Assembly: GCA_937902285.1 (NCBI GenBank)
Contig: CALGTB010000096.1
Location: 1 to 31,489 of the forward strand
Length of the DNA: 31,489 nt
Source: an uncultured Actinomycetes bacterium
GTDB lineage: Bacteria; Actinomycetota; Actinomycetes; S36-B12
Direction of reading: 5' to 3'
Part shown: piece after piece, positions 9,094-17,568 of the stretch
Position numbering within the stretch: the stretch's first letter is position 1
Layout: every line of letters begins with the position of its first letter
Program-made: the position numbers and the translations under genes
The notes under the pieces: model-generated
Database searches by the model: none
Told to the model about the DNA's origin: nothing
Seen by the model: the letters and a program-made list of their open reading frames with translations, nothing else

Positions 9094-11310
9094 CTAGCGC
9101 TTGCTCGCCGCCAGCAGCAGGGTGGCGACGTCGACGACCTCGACACCCTCGGCGACGCCCTCGCTCTGGCGGCTGGTGACCGCGTCGTTGAGCATGACCG
9201 AGCAGAACGGGCAGGCGACCGCGATGGTGCTGGCGCCGGTGGCGATGGCCTCGTCGCCGCGGTTCTTGTTGACCTGCGTGCCGATCTTCTCCTCCATCCA
9301 CATGCGGGCTCCGCCGGCGCCGCAGCAGAAGGACTTGTCGGCCGTGCGGCCCATCTCGACCTTGGTCGCGCCCGTGGCCTCGATGAGGTCGCGCGGCGGC
9401 AGGTAGACGTCGTTGTGGCGTCCGAGGTAGCAGGGGTCGTGATAGGTGACGGTCTGGCCGCCGGCTCCCGCGCTGGGCGAGGAGACCGGAGTGAGGCGGC
9501 CCGCCTTGACCAGGTCGTTGAGCAGCTGGGTGTGGTGCACGACCTCGTAGTTGCCGCCCAGCTGCGGGTACTCGCGCTTGAGGGTGTTGAGGCAGTGCGG
9601 GCAGGTCACGACGATCTTCGTCGCCTTGATCTCGTTGAGCACCTCGACGTTCTGCATCGCCTGCATCTGGAAGAGGAACTCGTTGCCGGCCCGACGGGCG
9701 GGATCGCCGGTGCAGGTCTCGCCCTCGCCCAGCACCATGAACTCGACGCCGGCGATGTGCAGGAGCTCGGCCACGGCCTTGGTGGTGCGCTTGGCTCGGT
9801 CCTCGAAGGCGCCCGCGCAGCCGACCCAGAAGAGGTAGTCGACGTCGTCCGGGATGACGTCCTCGCCGTCGGCACCGAAGACGCGGACGTCGAAGTCGAC
9901 CTCCGCGATCCAGGCATTGCGGTCGGCGGCGTTCATGCCCCACGGGTTGCCCTTGTTCTCGACGTTCTTGAACATGCCGTTGAGCTCGGTGGGGAACTCC
10001 GTGGCGATCATCACCTGGTAGCGGCGCATGTCGACGAAGTGGTCGATGTGCTCGATGTCGACGGGGCACTGGTTGACGCAGGCACCGCAGGTCGTGCAGG
10101 ACCAGAGAGCCTCCTGGTCGATGATCGGCAGCTCGAGCCCGGTGGTGCGGTGGCCGTCGGCGGTGTAGCCGTCGTCGGCCGCATGCTCACTGCCCTCGCG
10201 AGAGCCGATGAAGGGACGCTCGACCTCGCCGCGGACCTCCGCGCTCACGGCGGCCAGGGCCTCCTCGTGCAGCTCGCCGAGGCCGGGGTGCTCGCCCTTC
10301 GCGGCCAGCAGGTACGGCGCCTGGGCGAACATCGTGTCGCGCAGGTTCATGATCATGAGCTTGGGCGACAGCGGCTTCTCGGTGTTCCACGCCGGGCACT
10401 GCGACTGGCAGCGGCCGCACTCGGTGCACGCCATGAAGTCGACGTAGTTCTTCCACGTGAAGTCGCCGATGTGGCCCTTGCCGAAGGTGGCGTCATCGGG
10501 CGGATCCTCGAAGTTGACCGGCTCGCCCTTGTAGTAGATGGGGAGCAGCGGGCCGAGGGCGTTGGGGCGGCGCGAGGTGTAGACGTTCACCGGCGCCGCG
10601 CCGATGTGCAGGTGCTTGGAGTGCAGCACGATGAGGAGGAACGACACGATGACCGCGATCTGCGCCCAGATGCCGACAGTCTCGATCCACTCCAGCGTGG
10701 TCTCGCTGAGCCCGGTCAGGAACGAGCCGAGCCAGTCGGAGATGAACGCGCCGCTCTCGAAGGGCAGGTTCCCGAGCGCCGACTGCGCCGCGCGGTACCA
10801 GAAGAGGGTGAAGACGACCAGGAAGATCATGAAGAGGATCAGCCAGGCGCCCTTGGTGTGGGAGCCGAAGAAGCGGGACGCGCGCCCCATCTTCGCCGGG
10901 TTGTTGGTGAGCCGCAGGATGGCGAAGATGACGATGCCGATCAGCACCAGCAGGCCGAACAGGTCCTCGAGGAACCCGATGACCGGCCACGTGCCGACGA
11001 TGGGCACGCCGAAGTCGGAGATGAACAGCGCGCCGTAGGCCTCGAGGATCGTCAGGCCCAGGACGAGGAAGCCCCAGAAGGCGAACACGTGGGCCAGGCC
11101 GGGCACCGTCCACTTGAGCAGCTTGCGCTGCCCGAGCACCTCGGTGGCCTCGGCGGTGACGCGAGCGGTGGGGTCGACCAGGCGACCGACGGCGGGCTTC
11201 CCGGACCGCGCGACGGAGACGAGGTACCACAGGCGCTTGCCCGCGAAGGCGAGGACGGCGACCGTGATGACGAGGCCGATCACGGCGCGCAGAACCATGT
11301 GCGAATCCAC
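9094..11310 (-). CDS. Membrane-anchored Fe-S oxidoreductase, EtfD-like
   Basis: This 738-residue protein resembles mycobacterial EtfD (Rv0338c), a membrane Fe-S protein proposed to move electrons from electron-transfer flavoprotein to menaquinone. Residues 1 to about 235 hold five or six hydrophobic helices of the nitrate-reductase-gamma type. Two ferredoxin-like motifs follow, C295-C298-C301-C305-P and C405-C408-C411-C415-P. The C-terminal half has two CCG-domain repeats of heterodisulfide-reductase type, including CPHC and CCGAGGARMW. The start is GTG at 11310, with an ATG at 11298 as an alternative. It lies 27 bases after hutH on the same strand, so it may be read through from the hut operon. 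The exact electron donor and acceptor are inferred from the family. Confidence 0.82.
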   Translation of the reverse strand: MDSHMVLRAVIGLVITVAVLAFAGKRLWYLVSVARSGKPAVGRLVDPTARVTAEATEVLGQRKLLKWTVPGLAHVFAFWGFLVLGLTILEAYGALFISDFGVPIVGTWPVIGFLEDLFGLLVLIGIVIFAILRLTNNPAKMGRASRFFGSHTKGAWLILFMIFLVVFTLFWYRAAQSALGNLPFESGAFISDWLGSFLTGLSETTLEWIETVGIWAQIAVIVSFLLIVLHSKHLHIGAAPVNVYTSRRPNALGPLLPIYYKGEPVNFEDPPDDATFGKGHIGDFTWKNYVDFMACTECGRCQSQCPAWNTEKPLSPKLMIMNLRDTMFAQAPYLLAAKGEHPGLGELHEEALAAVSAEVRGEVERPFIGSREGSEHAADDGYTADGHRTTGLELPIIDQEALWSCTTCGACVNQCPVDIEHIDHFVDMRRYQVMIATEFPTELNGMFKNVENKGNPWGMNAADRNAWIAEVDFDVRVFGADGEDVIPDDVDYLFWVGCAGAFEDRAKRTTKAVAELLHIAGVEFMVLGEGETCTGDPARRAGNEFLFQMQAMQNVEVLNEIKATKIVVTCPHCLNTLKREYPQLGGNYEVVHHTQLLNDLVKAGRLTPVSSPSAGAGGQTVTYHDPCYLGRHNDVYLPPRDLIEATGATKVEMGRTADKSFCCGAGGARMWMEEKIGTQVNKNRGDEAIATGASTIAVACPFCSVMLNDAVTSRQSEGVAEGVEVVDVATLLLAASKR

Positions 11311-11337
11311 GGGCCGACACTATCCCCAGTAGTGGGA

Positions 11338-12852
11338 TTACGAGAGTCGGAGTCGTGTGACGAGCATCTCCGCAGCCGCCAGCTCGGGAGCCAGGAAGCG
11401 ATCAGGTCCGGGTCCGGGCACGGACTCGCGCAGGAGCGCGATCACCTCGGCGGTGGCGGGGGACGGCTGCAGCGGGGCCCGCAGCTCGATGGCCCGGGCT
11501 GCCGCCACCAGCTCGATGGCGAGGATGCGGGTCAGGTTGTCGACGACGAGCCGGAGCTTGCGCGCCGCGTGCCACCCCATGGAGACGTGGTCCTCCTGCA
11601 TGGCCGAGCTGGGGATCGAGTCGACGCTGGCGGGCACGGCGAGGCGCTTGTTCTCGCTGACCAGGCCGGCCTGCGTGTACTGGGCGATCATCAGCCCGGA
11701 GTCGACTCCCGGGTCGTCCGCGAGGAAGGGCGGAAGTCCGTGCGACCGGTTCTTGTCGAGCATCCGGTCGGTGCGTCGCTCCGACATCGATCCGAGGTCG
11801 GCCGCGGCGATCGCGAGGAAGTCGAGCACGTAGCCCACGGGTGCCCCGTGGAAGTTGCCGTTGCTCGACACTGTGCCGTCGTCGAGGACGACAGGGTTGT
11901 CGATGGTCGCCCGCAGCTCGCGCTCGGCCACCGTGCGCGCGTGCGCGATCGTGTCGCGCACCGCGCCGGTCACCTGCGGTGCGCAGCGCAGCGAGTAGGC
12001 GTCCTGCACGCGGTCGTCGTCCTCCTTGTGCGAGGCGATGATCTGCGAGCCGGCGAGCGAGCGGAACATGTTGGCCGCGCTCACGGCCTGCCCCGGGTGC
12101 GGCCGCAGCGGCAGGTGCAGCTCGGCCCGGTAGACCTGGTCGGTGCCCATGAGGCCCTCGACGCTCATCGCCGCCGTGAGGTCGGCCACGTCGCACAGGT
12201 GCTCGAGGTCGGCGAGGGCGAGGATGAGCATGCCGAGCATGCCGTCGGTTCCGTTGATGAGGGCCAGGCCCTCCTTCTCCTGGAGCTCGATCGGCTCGAT
12301 GCCGGCCTCGGCGAGCAGCTCGGGCACCGGCCGCTCGACGCCGTCGCTGCCGGTCGCGCGTCCCTCGCCCATGAGCACCAGCGCGCAGTGCGACAGGGGA
12401 GCCAGGTCGCCGCTGCAGCCCAGTGAGCCGAACTCGTGCACGACGGGGGTGATGCCGGCGTTCAGCAGGGCCGCCATCGTCTCGGCGACGACCGGGCGGA
12501 CGCCGGTGCGCCCGCTGGTCAGCGTCTTCAGGCGCAGCAGCATCAGCGCGCGGACGACCTCGCGCTCGACCGGGGCCCCCATCCCCGCGGCGTGCGAGCG
12601 GATCAGCGAGCGCTGCAGCTGCCGACGGTCCTCGAGCGCGATGTGCCGGGTGGCCAGCGCCCCGAATCCCGTCGACACGCCGTAGACGGGCTCGGGGGAG
12701 GCCGCGAGCGCCTCGATCTGCGCGCGGGCCACCGACATGGCGGTGAGGGCGTTCTCCGAGATGACAACCGTCTCGTCGCCGCGTGACACCGCGACGACCT
12801 CGGCGAGCGTGAGGCCCGACGTGCCGACCGTGACGGCGTGCTCGTGGGTCAT
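11338..12852 (-). CDS. hutH: Histidine ammonia-lyase
   Basis: HutH removes ammonia from L-histidine to give trans-urocanate, the first step of histidine catabolism in the cytoplasm. The 504-residue length is normal. The YGVSTGFG motif is at residues 57-64, with the active-site tyrosine Y57. The prosthetic group is the self-formed MIO ring. Its tripeptide here is C146-S147-G148 (followed by DLAPLSH) instead of the commoner Ala-Ser-Gly. Further family segments include SSNGNFHG and QEDHVSMG. The ATG at 12852 overlaps the hutI stop as ATGA, so hutI and hutH are coupled. Other MIO enzymes (PAL, TAL) are less likely given the hut context. Confidence 0.96.
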   Translation of the reverse strand: MTHEHAVTVGTSGLTLAEVVAVSRGDETVVISENALTAMSVARAQIEALAASPEPVYGVSTGFGALATRHIALEDRRQLQRSLIRSHAAGMGAPVEREVVRALMLLRLKTLTSGRTGVRPVVAETMAALLNAGITPVVHEFGSLGCSGDLAPLSHCALVLMGEGRATGSDGVERPVPELLAEAGIEPIELQEKEGLALINGTDGMLGMLILALADLEHLCDVADLTAAMSVEGLMGTDQVYRAELHLPLRPHPGQAVSAANMFRSLAGSQIIASHKEDDDRVQDAYSLRCAPQVTGAVRDTIAHARTVAERELRATIDNPVVLDDGTVSSNGNFHGAPVGYVLDFLAIAAADLGSMSERRTDRMLDKNRSHGLPPFLADDPGVDSGLMIAQYTQAGLVSENKRLAVPASVDSIPSSAMQEDHVSMGWHAARKLRLVVDNLTRILAIELVAAARAIELRAPLQPSPATAEVIALLRESVPGPGPDRFLAPELAAAEMLVTRLRLS

Positions 12853-14030
12853 GAGCCGACCTTAGGGGTGGGGGGCGAGGCCCAGACGCGGTCGACGAGA
12901 TCGACTCCGGGGCGGTACGCCAGGTGGACGTGGCTCGGTGCGTTCAGGCTGACGAGGTCGGCTCGTGCACCGACGCGCACGTGGCCGATGTCGTCGCGGC
13001 GAAGCGCCCGGGCGCCTCCGGCCGTGGCCGACCACACCGCCTCGTCGGGCGTCAGGTGCATGTCGCGCACGGCGACGGCGATGCAGAAGGGCATGCTCGT
13101 GGTGAAGCTCGAGCCCGGATTGCAGTCGGTGGCGACGGCCACCGTCACCCCGGCGTCGACCATCCGCCGTCCGTCGGGGTACGGCGAGCGGGTCGAGAAC
13201 TCTGCGCCTGGGAGCAGCGTGGCGACGGTGTCGCTGCCGGCCAGCAGGGCCAGGTCGTCGTCGGAGGCGTGCGTGCAGTGGTCGGCCGACGCCGCCCCGA
13301 CCTCGACGGCGAGCCGGATGCCGTCGCCGTGCTGCAGCTGGTTCGCGTGGATGCGCGGGAGGAGGCCCCGCGCGATGCCGGCGGTGAGGATGGCGCGCGC
13401 CTGGTCGGCGTCGAAGGCCCCACGGTCGCAGAACACGTCGATCCAGCGGGCATGCGGGGCGCAGGCGTCGAGCATGTCGCCGATGACGAGGTCGACGTAG
13501 TCGTCGGGCCGGCCGGCGAACTCCTGGGGAACCACGTGCGCGCCGAGGTAGGTCGTCTCGGCGGTCGACTCGGCGGCGATGCGCAGTGCACGTGACTCGT
13601 CGGCCGTCGTGAGCCCGTAGCCCGACTTGGCCTCGAAGGTGGTGATGCCGCTGGCCCGGAACTCGGCGGCCAGGCGCTGGACTCCCGCCCGGAGGTCGTC
13701 GTCGCTCGCGGCGCGGGTGGCGGCGACCGTCGTCCTGATGCCGCCCGCGGCGTAGGGCTGCCCGCCCATGCGTGCGGCGAACTCGGCCGCCCGGTCGCCG
13801 GCGAACACCGGGTGGGCGTGGCTGTCGACGAAGCCCGGCAGCATGGCCCGGCCCTCGAGGTCGATGCGCTGGTCGGCGTCGCCGCACTCCCCGCTCGGGC
13901 CCACCCACGAGATGCGCCCGTCCTCGATGACCACGGCGGCGTCGGGCAGGATCCCCAGCGGGCCGTCGCCGAGCGACGGCTCGTTCGTGACGAGCGATCC
14001 GATCCCGACGAGCGCCAGGCTTTCGGCCAC
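12849..14030 (-). CDS. hutI: Imidazolonepropionase
   Basis: HutI hydrolyses 4-imidazolone-5-propanoate to N-formimidoyl-L-glutamate, the third step of the hut pathway. The 393-residue protein is a metal-dependent amidohydrolase. It shows the HAH metal pair in DSHAHPVFAGDR, the FEAKSGYGLT segment, the HANQL segment, and VATDCNPGSS near the C-terminus carrying the conserved metal-ligand aspartate. The start is GTG at 14030, one base after the hutU stop. The stop overlaps the hutH start. Order and spacing show a hutU-hutI-hutH transcription unit. Confidence 0.95.
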   Translation of the reverse strand: MAESLALVGIGSLVTNEPSLGDGPLGILPDAAVVIEDGRISWVGPSGECGDADQRIDLEGRAMLPGFVDSHAHPVFAGDRAAEFAARMGGQPYAAGGIRTTVAATRAASDDDLRAGVQRLAAEFRASGITTFEAKSGYGLTTADESRALRIAAESTAETTYLGAHVVPQEFAGRPDDYVDLVIGDMLDACAPHARWIDVFCDRGAFDADQARAILTAGIARGLLPRIHANQLQHGDGIRLAVEVGAASADHCTHASDDDLALLAGSDTVATLLPGAEFSTRSPYPDGRRMVDAGVTVAVATDCNPGSSFTTSMPFCIAVAVRDMHLTPDEAVWSATAGGARALRRDDIGHVRVGARADLVSLNAPSHVHLAYRPGVDLVDRVWASPPTPKVGS

Positions 14031-14031
14031 G

Positions 14032-15711
14032 TCAGTGACCCGCGTCGGTGTCGAGCATCGGCACGTGCACGTGCTTCTCGCGAGCCACGTCGATCGCGAG
14101 GTCGTAGCCGGCGTCGGCGTGCCGGATGACGCCCATGCCCGGATCGTTCGTGAGCACGCGCGCGAGCTTCTCGGCGGCCAGCGGCGTGCCGTCGGCGACG
14201 CTCACCTGGCCGGAGTGCAGCGAGCGGCCCATGCCGACGCCCCCTCCGTGATGGATAGACACCCATGAGGCGCCGGAGGCGATGTTCACCATGGCATTGA
14301 GCAGGGGCCAGTCGGCGATGGCGTCCGACCCGTCGATCATGGCCTCCGTCTCGCGGTAGGGCGACGCCACCGAGCCGCAGTCGAGATGGTCGCGGCCGAT
14401 GACGATGGGTGCGCTCACCTCGCCGCTCGCGACGAGGTCGTTGAAGGCCAGCCCGGCGCGGTCGCGCTCGCCGTAGCCGAGCCAGCAGATGCGCGCGGGA
14501 AGCCCCTGGAAGGCCACGCGCTCCTGGGCCATCGTGATCCAGCGGCGCAGGTGGTCGTTGTCCGGGAAGAGGTCGAGCACCGCCTGGTCCGTGCGGTGGA
14601 TGTCCTTCGGGTCACCGGAGAGCGCGACCCAGCGGAACGGGCCCTTGCCCTCGCAGAACAGCGGCCGGATGTAGGCCGGCACGAAGCCGGGGAAGGCGAA
14701 GGCGCGGTCGTAGCCGCCCTTGCGCGCCTCGTCGCGGATGGAGTTGCCGTAGTCGAACACCTCGGAGCCCTTGTCGAGGAAGCCGACCATGGCCTCGACG
14801 TGGCGCGCCATCGACGCCTGCGCGCGCTCGGTGAACTCCTCGGGCTTGCGGTCGGCGTAGTCGCGGGCGTCGTCGATGTCGATGCCCTCGGGGATGTAGT
14901 AGAGCGGGTCGTGCGCAGACGTCTGGTCGGTGACGATGTCGACGGGCACGTCGCGACGCAGCAGCTCGGGCAGCACGGTCGCGGCGTTGCCGACGAGGCC
15001 CACGCTCAGTGGTCGGCGCGCCTGCTTGGCCGCGAGCACCCGCTCCAGCGCGTCGTCGAGGTCGTCGGCGATCTCGTCGAGGTAGCGCGTCTCGACGCGA
15101 CGGCGCAGCCGGGTCGGGTCGATGTCGATCATCAGGCAGACGCCCTCGTTCATGGTGACGGCGAGCGGCTGCGCACCGCCCATGCCGCCGCAGCCCGCGG
15201 TGACCGTGAGCGTGCCGGCCAGCGTGCCGCCGAAGCGCTTGGCCGCGACGGCCGCGAACGTCTCGTAGGTGCCCTGCAGGATCCCCTGCGTGCCGATGTA
15301 GATCCACGACCCGGCGGTCATCTGCCCGTACATGGTCAGCCCGAGGTGCTCCAGCCGGCGGAACTCCGGCCACGTGGCCCAGTCGCCGACGAGGTTGGAG
15401 TTGGCCAGCAGGACGCGGGGGGCCCACTCATGGGTCTGGAACACGCCGACCGGCTTGCCCGACTGCACGAGCAGCGTCTCGTCGGCCTTGAGGGTCGTCA
15501 GCGTGCGCACCATGGCGTCGAAGCTCGCCCAGTTGCGGGCCGCCTTGCCGGTGCCGCCGTAGACGACGAGCTCGTCGGGGTGCTCAGCCACCTCGGGGTC
15601 GAGGTTGTTCATGAGCATGCGCAGGGCAGCCTCCTGCGGCCACCCCTGGGCCGTCAGGTCGGTTCCGCGGGCGGCCCGCACGGGCCGGGGGAGGGATGTC
15701 ATGTCGCCCAT
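14032..15711 (-). CDS. hutU: Urocanate hydratase
   Basis: HutU adds water to urocanate to form 4-imidazolone-5-propanoate, using tightly bound NAD+ as an electrophile. The 559-residue length from the ATG at 15711 matches the family. Visible features are the YGGTGKAARNW segment near the N-terminus, the GCGGMGGAQPLAVTMNEG NAD-binding loop, and SIHHGGGVGMGRSLHSG near the C-terminus. A second in-frame ATG at 15702 is possible. The frame remains open to 16422, but this upstream part overlaps the divergent iclR gene and is not real. It is the first gene of the minus-strand hut operon and faces the IclR-type regulator across 72 bases. Confidence 0.96.
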   Translation of the reverse strand: MGDMTSLPRPVRAARGTDLTAQGWPQEAALRMLMNNLDPEVAEHPDELVVYGGTGKAARNWASFDAMVRTLTTLKADETLLVQSGKPVGVFQTHEWAPRVLLANSNLVGDWATWPEFRRLEHLGLTMYGQMTAGSWIYIGTQGILQGTYETFAAVAAKRFGGTLAGTLTVTAGCGGMGGAQPLAVTMNEGVCLMIDIDPTRLRRRVETRYLDEIADDLDDALERVLAAKQARRPLSVGLVGNAATVLPELLRRDVPVDIVTDQTSAHDPLYYIPEGIDIDDARDYADRKPEEFTERAQASMARHVEAMVGFLDKGSEVFDYGNSIRDEARKGGYDRAFAFPGFVPAYIRPLFCEGKGPFRWVALSGDPKDIHRTDQAVLDLFPDNDHLRRWITMAQERVAFQGLPARICWLGYGERDRAGLAFNDLVASGEVSAPIVIGRDHLDCGSVASPYRETEAMIDGSDAIADWPLLNAMVNIASGASWVSIHHGGGVGMGRSLHSGQVSVADGTPLAAEKLARVLTNDPGMGVIRHADAGYDLAIDVAREKHVHVPMLDTDAGH

Positions 15712-15783
15712 TGGAGCGTGGGCGCCCCATGTTGGGAATACGATTCCGGCAGTCACTGTCTGATATGCCAGATTCAGGGAGCC
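15712..15783. promoter_or_regulatory. Divergent hutU / iclR control region
   Basis: This 72-base gap must carry promoters for both directions. It holds a perfect palindrome GGAAT-ACG-ATTCC at 15735-15747 and an imperfect one, TCTGATATGCCAGA at 15759-15772 (10 of 14 positions symmetric). IclR proteins bind short palindromes next to their own genes, so either could be the operator. The region is more AT-rich than its surroundings. Precise -10 and -35 boxes could not be assigned. Confidence 0.6.
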
Positions 15784-16554
15784 ATGGCCGACGCGACCGC
15801 AGCGACGCGAGCCCTCCGGGTCCTGCGCGCCCTGGCGGCAGCGCCTGGCCCGATGACCGCCTCCGCCCTGGCCCGAGACCTGCAGCTGCCCCGGTCGTCG
15901 ACCTATCACCTGCTCAACGCCATGGAGTCCGCCGGCTTCGTGGCGCACTACGTCGAGGACGAGCGCTGGGGCCTGGGCGTGGGCGCCTTCGAGATCGGCG
16001 CGGCCTACCTGCGCCATGAGCCGCTCGAGCACTTCGGCCGTCCGGTCCTGCACCGCCTCATGCGGGACGTCGACTCGCTGGCGCCCGCGGTGGCGCACCT
16101 CGGGGTGCTGCACGGTCGGGAGACCCTCTACCTGCTGAAGGAGTCGCCCCGCACGCCGGTGACCACGGTCGCCGACGTGGGCGTGCGGCTTCCCGCGGCG
16201 CTGACCGCGTCGGGACGGTCGATGCTCGCCGATCTCCCGGCGGCGCAGGTGCGCGCGCTGTTCGGCTCGAAGGACGCCTTCGTCGACCGCACCGGTCTGG
16301 GGCCCACGTCGCCGACGGCCCTGTCCCGCCTCCTGTCGTCCGACCGCGCCCGCGGCTGGGCCCAGGAGGACGGCTTCATCGTGACCGGGTACTCGTCGGT
16401 GGCCGCCGCTGCGCGCGACCATTCGCGCCGTCCGGTCGCGGCGATCGGTCTAACCTTCAGGACGGACCGGGTGGACGAGCAGACGCGCGCGGCCCTGGCT
16501 CGCGAGGTGTGCCGGGCGGCTCGCGACCTGTCGCGGAGGATGGGGGCGCCATGA
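15784..16554 (+). CDS. IclR-family regulator, probably of the hut genes
   Basis: This 256-residue protein has the IclR layout. An N-terminal winged helix-turn-helix covers roughly residues 5-70, with ASALARDLQLPRSSTYHLLNAM as the recognition region (read in two parts, ASALARDLQL then PRSSTYHLLN). A ligand-binding IclR C-terminal domain follows, with GRSMLAD and GYSSVAAA segments. It is transcribed away from hutU and its stop overlaps hutG, so it is likely the local hut regulator. The effector is probably histidine or urocanate, but this is inferred from position only. The ATG at 15784 lies close to a GGGAG ribosome-binding site. Confidence 0.88.
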   Translation: MADATAATRALRVLRALAAAPGPMTASALARDLQLPRSSTYHLLNAMESAGFVAHYVEDERWGLGVGAFEIGAAYLRHEPLEHFGRPVLHRLMRDVDSLAPAVAHLGVLHGRETLYLLKESPRTPVTTVADVGVRLPAALTASGRSMLADLPAAQVRALFGSKDAFVDRTGLGPTSPTALSRLLSSDRARGWAQEDGFIVTGYSSVAAAARDHSRRPVAAIGLTFRTDRVDEQTRAALAREVCRAARDLSRRMGAP

Positions 16555-17450
16555 CCGAGGATCCCGCGTGGCCCCGGGCCAGTGCGTGGCTGGCGAGGGG
16601 CGCCCAGCACGTCGGGCCGAGCGACCTCGCGCTGCTCGGCGTTCCGGCGCACCGGACGTCGATCAGCGCCACGGGGGCCTACGCGACCCCGGCGGCGATC
16701 CGTGCTGCCCTGGCCCGCTATTCGACGTACTCGGCCGAGCACGGGGTCGACGTGCGCGCACTGGTCGCCGTCGACGCGGGCGACATCGACGAGCCGGACT
16801 TCGCCGAGGGTGAGGCGCGCGTCCTCGCGCGTACTGCTGAGGTCGCAGCGACGACCCGCCTCCTGGTGGCCATGGGCGGCGACAACTCACTCACCTACGG
16901 CGTGGCGCTCGGCGCCTGGGGCGAGGGCATCGCAGCGGCCGGGCTCATCACGCTGGACGCCCACCACGACCTGCGCGACGGGATCAGCAACGGGTCGCCG
17001 GTCCGCCGCCTCGTCCAGGCCGGGCTCGCGGGCGCGCGCGTCGTGCAGATCGGCATCGCCGACTTCTCGAACTCGGCGGACTACGCCGCTCGGGCACGTG
17101 ATCTGGGCATCACGGTGATCACCCGTGGTGCGCTGCGACGCAGGCCGATCGCCGATGCGATGGCGGAGGCCCTCGGCATCGCCGCCTCCGCAGTAGGCCC
17201 GGTCCACGTCGACCTCGACGTCGATGTCTGCGACCGCGCGTCGGTGCCCGGCTGCCCGGCATCCGCGCCGGGTGGCATCAGTGCCGACGAACTGCGCCAG
17301 GCGGCCTTCCTCGCCGGCCGGGCACCTGCGGTGCGGTCGATCGACGTCGCGGAGATCGATGCGACGGCCGATGCACCGGACCAGCGCACGGTGCGGCTGG
17401 GTGCGCTCTGCGTGCTGGAGGCGGCCGCCGGACTGGCCCTGCGGACGTGA
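16551..17450 (+). CDS. hutG: Formimidoylglutamase, arginase/ureohydrolase family
   Basis: This 299-residue protein belongs to the binuclear-metal arginase family. In the hut context it should hydrolyse N-formimidoyl-L-glutamate to glutamate and formamide. Metal motifs are GGDNS at residues 109-113, DAHHD at 136-140 and DVDVCD at 223-228. The first usually reads GGDHS, so the histidine ligand is replaced by N112. The third usually ends DP and here has Asp-Arg. Histidine-to-asparagine changes occur in some formiminoglutamases as I recall, which would support this assignment over arginase or agmatinase. The ATG overlaps the iclR stop. With hutU, hutI and hutH next door, the four-step pathway is complete. 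Confidence 0.85.
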   Translation: MTEDPAWPRASAWLARGAQHVGPSDLALLGVPAHRTSISATGAYATPAAIRAALARYSTYSAEHGVDVRALVAVDAGDIDEPDFAEGEARVLARTAEVAATTRLLVAMGGDNSLTYGVALGAWGEGIAAAGLITLDAHHDLRDGISNGSPVRRLVQAGLAGARVVQIGIADFSNSADYAARARDLGITVITRGALRRRPIADAMAEALGIAASAVGPVHVDLDVDVCDRASVPGCPASAPGGISADELRQAAFLAGRAPAVRSIDVAEIDATADAPDQRTVRLGALCVLEAAAGLALRT

Positions 17451-17568
17451 CGCCTGTGCCGACGCATCGGGTATCGCGGAACACCCTGCTGGGGCCGAGC
17501 GCTCCCTTACGCTTTCGCCAACACCCGCTGAGCCCGTCCGGGCCAGCAGGGGCATCGAAGGAGCAGTG
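17451..17568 (+). promoter_or_regulatory. Gap between hutG and MFS transporter, possible promoter
   Basis: The 118-base gap contains an inverted repeat CCTGCTGG (17485-17492) and CCAGCAGG (17543-17550) separated by 50 bases. Between them lies a TACGCT hexamer at 17508-17513 that resembles a -10 box. A GAAGGAG ribosome-binding site precedes the MFS start. The layout suggests a new transcription unit starts here, but no good -35 box is visible. Confidence 0.3.

Noticed and set aside
9082..12426. Open frame of 1114 codons on the plus strand opposite the Fe-S and hutH genes
   Set aside because: It is antisense to two genes with intact catalytic motifs. Its product is a low-complexity Asp/Val/Arg/Gly-rich sequence typical of a GC-rich shadow frame.
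15712..16422. Upstream extension of hutU on the minus strand
   Set aside because: It overlaps the well-supported divergent iclR gene, and HutU has its normal length from 15711.
17485..17550. CCTGCTGG / CCAGCAGG repeat as a hutG terminator
   Set aside because: The 50-base loop is too long for an intrinsic terminator and a promoter-like hexamer lies inside, so I left it as an unexplained repeat.
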